64,000 bases of DNA from Trichomonas vaginalis G3. Taxonomy: Eukaryota; Parabasalia; Trichomonadida; Trichomonadidae. The notes under the pieces were generated by a model. It was not told the origin of the DNA, searched no databases, and was given only the letters and a program-made list of their open reading frames with translations. Positions 10,087 through 20,600 of the stretch are shown piece after piece; positions within the stretch are counted from its first letter, which is position 1; each line of letters opens with the position of its first letter. The translations under genes and the position numbers were made by a program. Location: assembly GCF_026262505.1 (NCBI RefSeq), contig NC_067204.1, positions 14,526,522 to 14,590,521 of the forward strand, written 5' to 3'.

Positions 10087-12678
10087 ATGAGAACACACAA
10101 AGTACAATTATTATCAACCAGAAGAGGCAATGTAGTTAGACTCGTTAGAGAGCACTATTTGCGAAATGACATTGATTGCCGTCTTCCAGGCGCTTCAGAA
10201 AATCCATTTACAACTGAAGATGCAAAATTCGTACTAGCAATTGATTCTGAGACAATTTTGAATCAGATTGATGCTCTCCAGCATCAAGCATTCACAAATG
10301 TTGTCATTCTTCAAACAGTTTATGAAATGGTAAGACAAAAATCAAAATCCATACAGAAAAACTTAGACAAACTATTATCAACACCAGAGAAGCATTTTAT
10401 GCTCTTTGCAAACGAGCATCTTCTCGAAACATACGTAGAACAATCTGAAGATCAAACAATTCAACAAAATCATGACGCAAACATTATCAATGCACTTAAT
10501 TATCTTCAAAAACGCTTTCCAGTCAAATTTATTACCAACTTTACTAAAGATTTAGACAGATTTAAACAATATAACAATTTAGACTTCCAAATCATGGATA
10601 TTCACGAATTTGCCAAAGATGATGAATCTCTTGCTTCACGTCTTACTACAGAAGATGTCTTTGCAGCAAGCCAAGCCCCTATTTACGATGATTATCTTCC
10701 AAGTATCGAAGTCCAAAAACTTTACAAGGAAGGCAAAGTTACAATTGGCTATTTCAGTGCCATGCAACGTCAGCATGACCAAGGCGAGCTCAGAAACGAC
10801 AAAGAAACAATATTATTAAATGATGCGAAATCCGTCAACAGAGCACTTGATGGCGACAAGATTGCCGTGATCACCAACCCAGAATCTCAATGGGTAGGTG
10901 GTTATCCGACAGGAAAAGTCGTTTCCATTCTCTCCAGGAAGTCAAGAGTGATTTGTGGCACTGTTTTACCTCCAAAAGTCCAAACAAACGATTGGCAGTC
11001 ATTACTTGTTGTTCCACAGCAAGAAAACCTTCCAAAGATCAGGATCCGGTCCCGCCAAGTCCAAGAATTGATAGGAATGCGTGTACACGTTGCAATTGAC
11101 TCATGGGCAATCAATTCCAAATATCCTAGTGGCCATTACATTTCAACAATTGGTCAGGCAGGAAATTTACAAGCCGAAAGTGAAGTGATTCTCATGACCA
11201 ACGAAATTCCACATGACGCATTCAGTGACGCAGTTTTGAACTGTTTGCCACCAAAAGATTTCCAGCCAACACCAGAAGAAGTCAAGCGAAGAATGGACTT
11301 GAGGGACAGATGCGTTTGTTCCATCGATCCTCCGGGATGTACAGATATCGATGATGCATTACATTACAAAGACATCGATGAAGAAACATGCGAAATCGGT
11401 GTTCATATCGCTGATGTGTCATTTTTTGTCAGGGAAGGAACTGCGATTGATTTGGAAGCCAGAGACAGAGGAACAACAGTTTACTTGGTTGAGAAGAGAA
11501 TCCACATGCTTCCTTCTCTTTTGTCTGAAGATTTGTGCTCAATTAGAGGAGGAATCGAGAGATTGGCATTTTCTGTTGTCGCAATTATGAACAAAAAGAC
11601 AGCGGAAACAATCGATGTCAAATTTGGAAAATCCATCATCAAATCAAGAGCGGCATTGAGTTACGGAAGAGCTCAGGAGATCGTGGAAGACCAGAACGAC
11701 CAAAGCGAACTCGCAAAGGGAATAAGAGGACTATTGGCACTCTCAAAGATCATGAACAAAAAGAGAATGGATGATGGAGCTTTGACTTTGTCTTCTCCTC
11801 AACTTCACTTCACTTTAGATTCAGAAACAGCTGAACCATTGAGTGGAGAATTATACCAACATTTAGAGGTCAACTCCCTTGTCGAAGAGTTCATGTTGTA
11901 CGCAAACATCGAAGTCGCGAAGAAGATCTACGAAACATTCAAACAATCCGCCATGTTGAGAAGACACGAATCTCCAATTGCCGCGAGATTTGATTTCTTA
12001 AACAGAGCTTTGAAGAGATTCGGAGTTCAATTGAATCCAGACACGAATAAGTCATTGGTTGAGACTCTCGATGGTGTCGGAGAGAAAGTCAAAGACTTGG
12101 ACAATATCGTGAGAATAATGACAACAAGATGCATGCAGTTCGCCAAATATTTCGCTGCTGGAACACAAAGTTATGAAAATTTCAGACACTACGGTTTGGC
12201 CATGCCAATTTACACTCACTTCACTTCACCTATTAGAAGATATGCAGATCTTATTGTCCACAGACAATTGGCAGCAGCAATCGGATACGACAAAGCCACA
12301 GATATGTTGGCAAGCAAGTTAATGATGCAGGCTGTTGCAGAAAATTTGAATTTCAGACACAAAATGGCTCAAGACGCAGGAAGAAGTTCTTCTCAGCTGT
12401 TCATCATGGAAATGCTTAGGAGAACACCTGGAAAGATCGAGGAAGGAAAGGTTATTAAGATCAAGCCAACAGTGTTCGTGATTTTGCTTGAACAATACGG
12501 TGTCGAAGGACACGTTCATGTCGATGGAGAAAAATGGATTTACAACGAAACAGAAGAATCTCTCGAGAAGGATGGAAAGAGAATTTGTATTTTCGATAAA
12601 GTTAGAGTAAGAGTTAATGTAACACCTATTAACATGCATGGTAGATCTAGATTAGATTTAGAACTTATTGAAGAATAA
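10087..12678 (+). CDS. RRP44: Exosome exoribonuclease RRP44/DIS3
   Basis: This 863-aa ORF is the processive 3'-5' exoribonuclease subunit of the nuclear and cytoplasmic RNA exosome. The order is PIN domain (about 1-190), cold-shock-like OB folds (about 215-380), RNB catalytic domain (about 390-730) and C-terminal S1 domain (about 775-860). The RNB active-site stretch IDPPGCTDIDD is intact with Asp at 414, 420, 422 and 423. The N-terminus VVRLVREHYLRNDI is diagnostic of the DIS3 family. The PIN domain is degenerate: DSETIL keeps the first Asp, but the usual second acidic pair near residue 150-165 is replaced by ITNF-type sequence. Endonuclease activity may therefore be lost. Length is typical or slightly short for the family. 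Confidence 0.95.
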   Translation: MRTHKVQLLSTRRGNVVRLVREHYLRNDIDCRLPGASENPFTTEDAKFVLAIDSETILNQIDALQHQAFTNVVILQTVYEMVRQKSKSIQKNLDKLLSTPEKHFMLFANEHLLETYVEQSEDQTIQQNHDANIINALNYLQKRFPVKFITNFTKDLDRFKQYNNLDFQIMDIHEFAKDDESLASRLTTEDVFAASQAPIYDDYLPSIEVQKLYKEGKVTIGYFSAMQRQHDQGELRNDKETILLNDAKSVNRALDGDKIAVITNPESQWVGGYPTGKVVSILSRKSRVICGTVLPPKVQTNDWQSLLVVPQQENLPKIRIRSRQVQELIGMRVHVAIDSWAINSKYPSGHYISTIGQAGNLQAESEVILMTNEIPHDAFSDAVLNCLPPKDFQPTPEEVKRRMDLRDRCVCSIDPPGCTDIDDALHYKDIDEETCEIGVHIADVSFFVREGTAIDLEARDRGTTVYLVEKRIHMLPSLLSEDLCSIRGGIERLAFSVVAIMNKKTAETIDVKFGKSIIKSRAALSYGRAQEIVEDQNDQSELAKGIRGLLALSKIMNKKRMDDGALTLSSPQLHFTLDSETAEPLSGELYQHLEVNSLVEEFMLYANIEVAKKIYETFKQSAMLRRHESPIAARFDFLNRALKRFGVQLNPDTNKSLVETLDGVGEKVKDLDNIVRIMTTRCMQFAKYFAAGTQSYENFRHYGLAMPIYTHFTSPIRRYADLIVHRQLAAAIGYDKATDMLASKLMMQAVAENLNFRHKMAQDAGRSSSQLFIMEMLRRTPGKIEEGKVIKIKPTVFVILLEQYGVEGHVHVDGEKWIYNETEESLEKDGKRICIFDKVRVRVNVTPINMHGRSRLDLELIEE

Positions 12679-13099
12679 ATAAATATTTATATATTTAAAT
12701 TTTTTAAGGTTGTACTTTTTGACATTAGCTAATATCCAAATTATTAACGTAATATGTTAGTAAAATAGGATTATTTGTTAAAAGCACTTTGATATTTAAA
12801 TAAGTCCATATAAATTTTAATTTATATGCTAATTAAGGGTGCACATACACCCCTATGACAGGGCCTTCAATTCAAATGTTTAAGTTGTCAAAAATTTGAA
12901 TTAATTTGTACAAAAAAAGTTGGAAATTGAGAATTTTTCGATCGTCTTTTTTACTTTTTTCCACTAATATACAGCCCAATTTATGATGTCTGATTGTACA
13001 TTCATTGCACTTCAAAGACATTCATTTAAGCCACGGGCTGCAAGCACTTAGACTAAATGAAAAATAAACTTAATTAATAGAGGTTTCATATTATCTTTA
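12679..13099. other. Intergenic, convergent gene ends
   Basis: This lies between the stop codons of RRP44 and the Gly-rich gene. It contains GGGTG-(cacata)-CACCC near 12837-12852 and a block resembling 16085-16130 downstream of the BTB/Gly-rich interval (GTGCAC...CCC.T..GAC...TTCAAATTTTTGA), a weak dispersed repeat. Nothing else was recognised. Confidence 0.4.
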
Positions 13100-14206
13100 T
13101 TATCCTGAGAAAGTAATGAAAATTTCGAAATTAATAAAAAAATTAAAATATTGATATAATGTACATGTTTCTACTGGTGATATATAAAGAACTGTGATGC
13201 GGCAATATCCATTTCCCACATTACCACGTATGAATGTGTTGTTGAATGGACTTGGCATGAGATCTTTTCCGCTGATCATTTGTGTGTTAGTGAACATTAT
13301 CCCTGATCCATGGATCGATCTAAGTTCAATTGGTGTGTTTTCAGATGCGCTTGGACTCACACAACCTGGATGACCACTTATATACGAACTTCCACCAGTA
13401 CCACCAACATGAAATATGCCATCGACTTTAAGATCTGGAAAATTTTGATATCCACCTCGATAACCGCTGCCGCAACCTCCAGTTCCCCCTTGATTTTCTG
13501 ATGATGTAATTCCATCCATTCCGATACCTAATATTCCGCTTATTTGAGTTCCCCCATGTGTATATGGAAGGTTATCCACGGCGGTAATATCTCCTCCTGC
13601 AAATCCATCTAGTTCTCCATATCGATGCCAGTCTCCAGAGTTTCCTCCACCTCCAGAACCCGCAACGATTATTCTACTTTCAATTGATTTATTAAGAGTA
13701 TAATCATTGAAATTTGCGTGATTTATATCATAATATCGCAACCTTATATCTGTTGCACCACCTCCACATGCACCACCATCTGGTGGAGCAGAGTTCCCAG
13801 TATCATGAAACAAATCAATCCCACCATTTCCTCCAAAATTCCAACCGCATTTTGTAGGTATGGTGGTATAGGTATAGTTCAGCTGATCTTCTCCCTTACC
13901 TCCAAGGAAGAGGTACATATCATACGATTTCTTGAGTGCTAGATTCCCGGATACATATGAACCATGACCACCAGAATCTGGTCGGATATCTTTTGAGTTA
14001 GATAGTCTTGCTAATCCTCCAGATGAACCCCATAGTTCAATTTTGTAGTAACCTCGTGGGAAATGCAATAAGTATGGCTCGCATAGATAATTTGTTTGAC
14101 AAGGAAATTCAAATAAAAATGTTTCATTGCTTGTAAATGTCTTGATCACATTTACTTCGGCCTTCCCAGAAGAATTTAATACTCGGTATGAAAATTCATT
14201 GACTTT
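13100..14206 (-). CDS. Gly-rich (ALK/LTK-type) trichomonad protein, start unclear
   Basis: The protein has the motif order of the ALK/LTK Gly-rich domain: PRGYYKIELWGSSGG, GGHGSYVSGNLAL, GGKG, GGACGGGATDIRLR, SRIIVAGSGGGG, and GTGGCGSGYRGG. These form a poly-Gly helix lattice, known in receptor ectodomains and in a large trichomonad family. Cys pairs near the N-terminus (FPCQTNYLCEPY) suggest disulphides and an extracellular location. The frame is open to 14206 with no ATG; the first in-frame start-like codon is GTG at 14149. The N-terminus aligns with the paralogue at 14789-15910, so the initiating Met is probably lost or lies beyond a frameshift. The C-terminus has a short aromatic hydrophobic stretch. 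Confidence 0.7.
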   Translation of the reverse strand, partial: KVNEFSYRVLNSSGKAEVNVIKTFTSNETFLFEFPCQTNYLCEPYLLHFPRGYYKIELWGSSGGLARLSNSKDIRPDSGGHGSYVSGNLALKKSYDMYLFLGGKGEDQLNYTYTTIPTKCGWNFGGNGGIDLFHDTGNSAPPDGGACGGGATDIRLRYYDINHANFNDYTLNKSIESRIIVAGSGGGGNSGDWHRYGELDGFAGGDITAVDNLPYTHGGTQISGILGIGMDGITSSENQGGTGGCGSGYRGGYQNFPDLKVDGIFHVGGTGGSSYISGHPGCVSPSASENTPIELRSIHGSGIMFTNTQMISGKDLMPSPFNNTFIRGNVGNGYCRITVLYISPVETCTLYQYFNFFINFEIFITFSG

Positions 14207-14209
14207 CTA

Positions 14210-14788
14210 ATTCAATCTTGCGATATAAAATTAAAAAATAAAAATTATGAATATAATTGCTCCCTCAAATTTTTAATCACATCATCAAAAAGTTAAGCGT
14301 CCCGAATGTGAGGTGATGTGTTTTCGAGTATTGTACATAACTTCAAATTCTGAAAAGATATAAGCGTTGTAGAAATAAATATGAATAGTTTGCACACGCT
14401 TTTTTTATGTGATATCGAACTATTCATAATCTGATTTAAAGTGTTTGTGCATAAAAAATAAATCCGCTTGAAGTTGTTCATGAGAATTTTTTCCCCTTGC
14501 GAAATAACATATTTTTTGTGAACCTACCTTTAAAAAATATCTCAGTTTTCAAAAGCAATGACATAGTCATAATCTATCCATAACAAATTTTCATGCATTG
14601 TTCAACTTATCAGAAATACTTAAAATTTTTCACTAATTTCCGGTACTGGGATTGGACGGAAATTCGAAATTTTGGAAAGATGATAGGCAAATTTGACACG
14701 GACTCAATATTTTCAGCTATCAAACACAAATTTCGATGTAATTTAACTTATTACTTTTTGAAATAATGATTAGATCTAAAATAAAATT
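14210..14788. other. Intergenic, no gene seen
   Basis: AT-rich spacer between two Gly-rich paralogues on the same strand. A 62-codon minus-strand frame near 14293-14481 has no family resemblance and is probably random. Confidence 0.5.
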
Positions 14789-15910
14789 TTAGCTATCATA
14801 CATTAAAATAAAAACATAAATGCTGCTAATGAAATTTTGTCGATAACAAACACAAACTGTTGGACAGTTAATGAAATTAAGAATAGTAATGACAAGTTTA
14901 CCATTACCTTCCCAAACACCCGATGCATCAATGACATTGTTAAATATATAGTCTGCCTTCGTGAATGCATATTTAGATGTTCCAAGAAAATCATAAAAAC
15001 TATCATATGAAACAAGTTCATTCTCTGGAATAATAGCATCTCTAGACAAAATCCATGAACTTCCTCCACCCGAACCTCCATTTGCATGATGACTTGCAAA
15101 GCCACCAAACCAACCTGATCCTGCACCAGAATGTTCCCCACTCACATAATTTGATTGAACTCCTTGAGGATTCAATGATTTTGTTTCTTGGGCTGATTCC
15201 CCTGAACCAAAACTGAATCCAAATGTCAAATTTGCTAAATATGTTGAGTTGTAAACTCCATTTGCAAGCCATCCTTGTCCTTCTAAACCTCCTGAACCAC
15301 CTGCACCATCATCAGCTCCAAGAAATGTACCATCTCCGTTATCAGAACCACCTCCAGCACCGCTCACAATGACCCGATGCCAAAGATCGTTTTTGACAAA
15401 TTTGACAGCGGTTTGACCACCTCCTGAACTTGCTAAACTAATATAATTTGCAGCATATCCTCCACCTCCATAACCTCCTTCAGTCATGTTTTCTTTTGCA
15501 TAACATTCAGTAACATTTTTAAAGCTCTTCAATTTATAAATTCCTCGACCTCCAATTGTGGCATATGCGATAGTTTCATTAGATAAATATATGGTGCCAC
15601 TGATGTATGCACCTGCACCACCAAGACTAGGCTGTCGAAGACATTTAACATTACCTTTAACAGATTCAACAATTTTGTCTTCAATACATGAACCATTTGG
15701 ATACCGATATGATGATACATGACCAGTTGAACTTCCACCAGATGCACCATACAACTCAAATTTGTATACACCTGGTGAAAATGTGATGACGTAGTCTGTA
15801 CAATCATGGTTGTTTTCGCAAGGATATTCGAAGATATACTTATTTCGTATTTCTGTGACTTTCAACTTAGCATCATAATGACTTTCATTATACAATGAAT
15901 ACTTAATCAT
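14789..15910 (-). CDS. Gly-rich (ALK/LTK-type) trichomonad protein
   Basis: This 373-aa paralogue of the upstream Gly-rich gene has a normal ATG at 15910. The N-terminal 30 residues lead into FEYPCENNHDCTDYVITFSPGVYKFELYGASGG. It continues with GGAGAYISGTIYLS, IGGRGIYK, GGYGGGGYAANYISLASSGGGQTAVKF, RVIVSGAGGGSDNGDG and SGAGSGWFGGFASHHANGGSGGGSSW. This is the Gly-rich lattice domain found in ALK/LTK receptors and expanded in Trichomonas. The C-terminal tail (CPTVCVCYRQNFISSIYVFILMYDS) is hydrophobic and Cys-containing, and could be a membrane or lipid anchor. Function in trichomonads is unknown; the gene pair looks like a tandem duplication. Confidence 0.75.
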   Translation of the reverse strand: MIKYSLYNESHYDAKLKVTEIRNKYIFEYPCENNHDCTDYVITFSPGVYKFELYGASGGSSTGHVSSYRYPNGSCIEDKIVESVKGNVKCLRQPSLGGAGAYISGTIYLSNETIAYATIGGRGIYKLKSFKNVTECYAKENMTEGGYGGGGYAANYISLASSGGGQTAVKFVKNDLWHRVIVSGAGGGSDNGDGTFLGADDGAGGSGGLEGQGWLANGVYNSTYLANLTFGFSFGSGESAQETKSLNPQGVQSNYVSGEHSGAGSGWFGGFASHHANGGSGGGSSWILSRDAIIPENELVSYDSFYDFLGTSKYAFTKADYIFNNVIDASGVWEGNGKLVITILNFINCPTVCVCYRQNFISSIYVFILMYDS

Positions 15911-16176
15911 ATATTACTTAATATATCTAATATAAATATAAACAAATGATATTAATCATCAACATTTCATAAGTAAAATATAATAAACTTCAATTTGTAA
16001 GTATGACGCAATTCAAGTATATCTTGTAAACTAATTTATGATAAGTATTGTATAAAGTTTCATATGATAAAAAACGAAAAAGTGCCTTTAAGGCTGCACT
16101 TACGCCCATCTGACTTTAATTCAAATTTTTGACAACCAGCGTGAAGCGCCATTGAAAATTATCCTTGAACATCCGA

Positions 16177-16274
16177 ATTTTAACAAAATAGTTCGAAAAT
16201 TGAAATCCGCTTCATTTTAACAAAATAGTTCGAAAATTGAAATCCGCTTCATTTTATAAAATAGTTCGAAAATT
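16177..16274. repeat. 37-bp tandem repeat (2.6 copies)
   Basis: Two exact 37-bp units (16177-16213 and 16214-16250) are followed by a 24-bp partial unit. Each contains AATAGTTCGAAAATT, which has the palindromic core TTCGAA. It lies in the spacer between the divergent Gly-rich and BTB-family genes (15911-16393), otherwise featureless. Confidence 0.85.
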
Positions 16275-16393
16275 AACCTTGAACATCCAAATTTTCATTT
16301 ATAAAAAATCCGTCATTTTTTTATATCAAAAAAAAGGTTTTAATCCAACTCAATAATCAATTTCTTCAGAGAATAAATAACTATCAATCGCTT

Positions 16394-17555
16394 GATAAAG
16401 TTATATTGACAATCAATAATGTTGAAATTTCACTTACAAATCATTTGCAGTTGCAATTTCACAAACGTTTTATTCACAATATCTTTTAGACAACGATATT
16501 AACAAAATTGATATACAAACAGATATCACATCACCAAATACATATAATGTATTAAAAGATATTCTTCAATACAATAAAACAGAATTCGAATGTGACGAGA
16601 CTGTTTTGAAAGATCTTTTCCATATTGGAATATCTCTTGAAAGCCAAGAACTGATCAATTTCTATAAAACAAATATTATTGACAACATGAAAATCGACAA
16701 AAACAATTGTTTTCAATTACTTGAATTTTATTTGGATTTTTGTTCAAATGATAAAATCAATGAATGTTATCAATTCATATCATCACATTTTTATGAAATT
16801 AATTCTAATCAACTTAAAACTCTATCCGAAAAACTTGGTATTGACATTCTTCAACAAATATTTAGCAGTGGCAAACTTGAAGTCGAAAGTGAAGATTCAT
16901 TAGCAAATTTCATTATTTCTCTAACACAATACAACAACAATTTCTATCCATTGATTGAAAACATTCATTTTGAATTTTGCAGCGAAAACATAATCAAAAC
17001 AATCAAAGATTTAACTAATCTAAACAATTATCAATTTATTGTCAACTCACTCTCAGATTCATTAATCCGCTCAAGAAATCCTAAATCAAAGGATAGAACT
17101 AAAAATATTCCTATTGAAACTAATTATTTCGGAAGCGGAAATGTTGAAATGTCTGCTTCATCTATAGACAATGGAACCATTGATTTAATTAATAAATATA
17201 GAGAAGATAGTTATTTTGGAACTCAGAATATTCCTAATTCATGGGTTGAGTGGAAATTAAAGCAAAACTATTCAATTCAACCTACTGAATATATTGTTCG
17301 AACATTCCCTAAAAATTTATTCAAGACGAGCTTCAGACATGGAGAGTTGAAGGTACTACTATTAATGGAGAAACAAATGTTATTCATGAAATAAATAATT
17401 CAAAACTTAACAGTGGCGAAATACGAAAATATTCACTTAATACAAAAGATAAATTTATATCATTCAAATTAATTCAAACAGGCAAAAACAGTGACAATCG
17501 CGATTATTTGTATCTTGATGGTTTTGATTTTTCAGGTAGAGTTTATCACAATTAA
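16394..17555 (+). pseudogene. BTB-family protein with C-terminal galactose-binding-like domain, frameshifted
   Basis: Three frames are needed to read this gene. Residues KVILTINNVEISLTN come in one frame and FAVAISQTFYSQYLL onward in the next, with the break near 16440. The second frame runs to about 17335, where it jumps to the frame of TWRVEGTTINGETNVI, ending at 17555. The N-terminal part resembles the BTB core seen in a large trichomonad family. The end (SWVEWKLKQNYSIQPTEYIVRT ... LDGFDFSGRVYHN) resembles an F5/8 type C or similar beta-sandwich. There is no clear ATG at the 5' end. Two breaks plus a missing start suggest a decaying family member rather than a simple read error. Confidence 0.6.
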
Positions 17556-17611
17556 TACAAAAATTAGTCAAATAAACATATATGCTGATTTAATTAAATA
17601 AACTTTATTTA

Positions 17612-20600
17612 TTATTTACCATCAATAAGAACACGTTCACACCATTCACAAACAACAGGGTTTTGCTCTTTCATGTTATCAAGTTGGTCCTGGAACTGAA
17701 GTTCTTTAGCGATTCGGTAACGCTCAACCAAGTTAGGGATATTCTTCAAGAAACTCTTCATACGCTTATTCATCTCTTCGTCTGAGTTAGATTCTTTGTA
17801 CATCTTGACAACCTGAGAGCATAGGTTAGATGTGAGAGGTCTGAAGTACTGGAATGCTGTAAGAAACTCTTCTCCTTTATTCTGGACGCTCTGTGTGAAA
17901 ATAGCTTCTGCCCAGTTGACTTCTGTGTCCATGTCGTATGCGACTGCTGTTGTGAGTGCGAATGGGAAGTCTTTCGTCTTCATCAGATGGAGAACTTGTG
18001 ATTCGTCCAAATGGAGGACGTTCATATCTGGAACTTCAAGCTGAAGAGAAATCAATGAAAGCTTCTTGAGGCACTCCATAGAAAGTGAATAGCATTTTTC
18101 ATGCAAGAAATATGCAAGTGCCAACAAGAAGTGGCTGCTCGCTTCTTGCAATTTGTTCTTGTCTGGACTTCCTCGCAAAAGACGCAAGCCGCATTCCATG
18201 CGAAGTTCTGCGTGATCTCGGTAAAGCATATAGTTCAGTGTCAAGTCGAAGTACTTCTGTGGTTCGAATGGTTGAACGTGTCGTGCACAGTTCATGATAA
18301 CTCGGCCGACTTTCTTAGACAGAGTAGAATGTGGCAAAGCATCGAGCTTTTCTTGAGCAATCAAGTGCTGGAAATACCTTGGTAGCAATGCTGGGTCTTT
18401 GAAAATAGTGACAATGTTGATGATCAAACTGAGTTGTTTCTCTTCAACTAGCTTGTCCAAGATGTGGTCAAGCATTTCTGCGCATTCATCAATGTCACTT
18501 GTGCACATACTAGAGTGCAAAAGCAAGTTAACAATGACTGAGATTGGTTGCGATCCTTGAAGTTCTTTAGCCCGTTGGAATAAATGATCACCAACAGAAC
18601 TTGGATTTTGACAAAGTTTCGTGAATTCTTCGAATTTGTCTGAGAAATCTTTGACGTTCAAAAGACCTTGTGTCTGTTTAGGATGAGAACTTAGTTGGTC
18701 GATAACATGGTTAGTGAAAGATTTAGACAGTGAATTCGCTGTCTCTTCGTCTGTCAATTTACTGAATGAAATCAGATTTCGAACAATAGGCCACTGTTGG
18801 ATTGTGACTGATAGTTCGGATTCGATGAAATCTGTAGTCTTGCGCTTTAACAAATCGTTAGTTGGCCAACCAAGTCGACGGCATGCTTTGAAATGAAGAG
18901 AAATCAAACCAAATCGCCGGCCCATTTTAGATGAGATGCTGTCAAGAAGCTGTTCGATGTCATCGACATTGCCGAACTGCGAAAGATGCTGGTAACTTTC
19001 TTCGCTAAGCTTCTGACCTGAAATCAAATTCTGAACACTCTCCAACAACAAAATAGACTTAGGTGATTTGTTGCGCCACTCACAAAGAAGACGTGCATCA
19101 TCAACACGTCTGTTGTCAAGACAATAATCAATAGTAGTGTCAATCGACGAATCAAAGAAGCGCTGCAATGCACCGTTACCGTATAAAACAGGCAATGCAA
19201 TGCCAAGTTGGATCTTCTTAGGAACTTTGGATAAATCTGTACGTGGGAAAAGTAAATCCAATGTTTCACTCAATGGCATCATGACGTCTTGCACACGAGG
19301 AACTTCAATGGATAAATCGTGGCAAATGTCAAGATGGATCAAAAGTGCGTCAATAGATTTGGTCAAACTGTTTTCTTGCTTGAACAAACTGCGGCTGAAC
19401 TTCAAGATATCGTAAACTTCTGTGGGTTGTGCGTATGGAAGTAAAGCAGAGAAAAGTGAAACAAAAAACAGTTCATCGCCATCTTGGATAGAAGAAACAA
19501 TCTGTGAATGGATATCAAGGACTTGCGCTGGTGTTGTTGCTGTCGAATACTGGTGTTTAAGCCACTCTTGTGTCGCGTTAGATGATGAAGTACCAAGAAC
19601 TTGTGCAACACTTTGTCCAAGTTGAAGAGAATGATTTAATGCAAACTTTTTCACGATGTCTTCTGGTTTACCAAGTAAGTCGCATTCGAAAATAGCTTTC
19701 CTGAAATTCTCGAATTTCTCAATGACACATGACATAGAAACACGATCTGCAAGGAATGGTGATGGATTTGTTGTTTTGAGAAGTTGCAAAAATCGGAATA
19801 AGTGAACTTGTGACTTTTGTGAACAAAGTTTTGCCAAGTAATCTAATAATGGATGCCAAACTTGGATGATGTCTTTGATTTTGATGTTACCAACTAAATC
19901 ATCTTGATAATTAGTTTCTGGATCTTGGTCTTTGATAACTTTGTTGATTTCACTTAAAACGAGATCGGCCTGATGGAATAAAAAGTTTTGGACCGAATAA
20001 CTAAATGATGACAAATAGTAGACAATAGATTTGTCACTAAATAATTCAAGACTTTGTTTGACATTATTGACTTTGTCACTTTTTCTCAAAAGGTTTGAAA
20101 TAACTTGCATGAAGAGAGAAACAATTTTTTCATGTTCGATTTCTTGTGTTACATCAAATGTGAAATCTTTCGTCATCGTCAACAATACGACCAAAGCACA
20201 TATCATAGGGTTTGATCCTTCGATTGATGTAGCTAACAACGCGTATAGTTGGTTAGAATGATTGATTGATTCTTGCAATAAAGATATATATTGTGGTTTG
20301 TCTGTTCTTCTTACAGCTCTGAAAACGACTAAGGCAGGTGGAATATCTGCGTTGTTTGTTCCTTCTTCAGTTGGTAGTGATTGTGTCAAATGGAATAACA
20401 AGTGATCCTTGAGAGGATTTTCTGGCATCTCTTGTCTTATTATCTTGACGACTTCGTTTATTTGATAGTGTGCACCGATTTCGCTCGCCCTGTCAATGAA
20501 CAAAAGTAGTTCTGCAGGACGTGATTTTTTCGCAAAATTTGAGATTGGAGTGTAATCCAAACTCAATCCACATCGGACGCCTAATAGACTAGAAAGCAAG

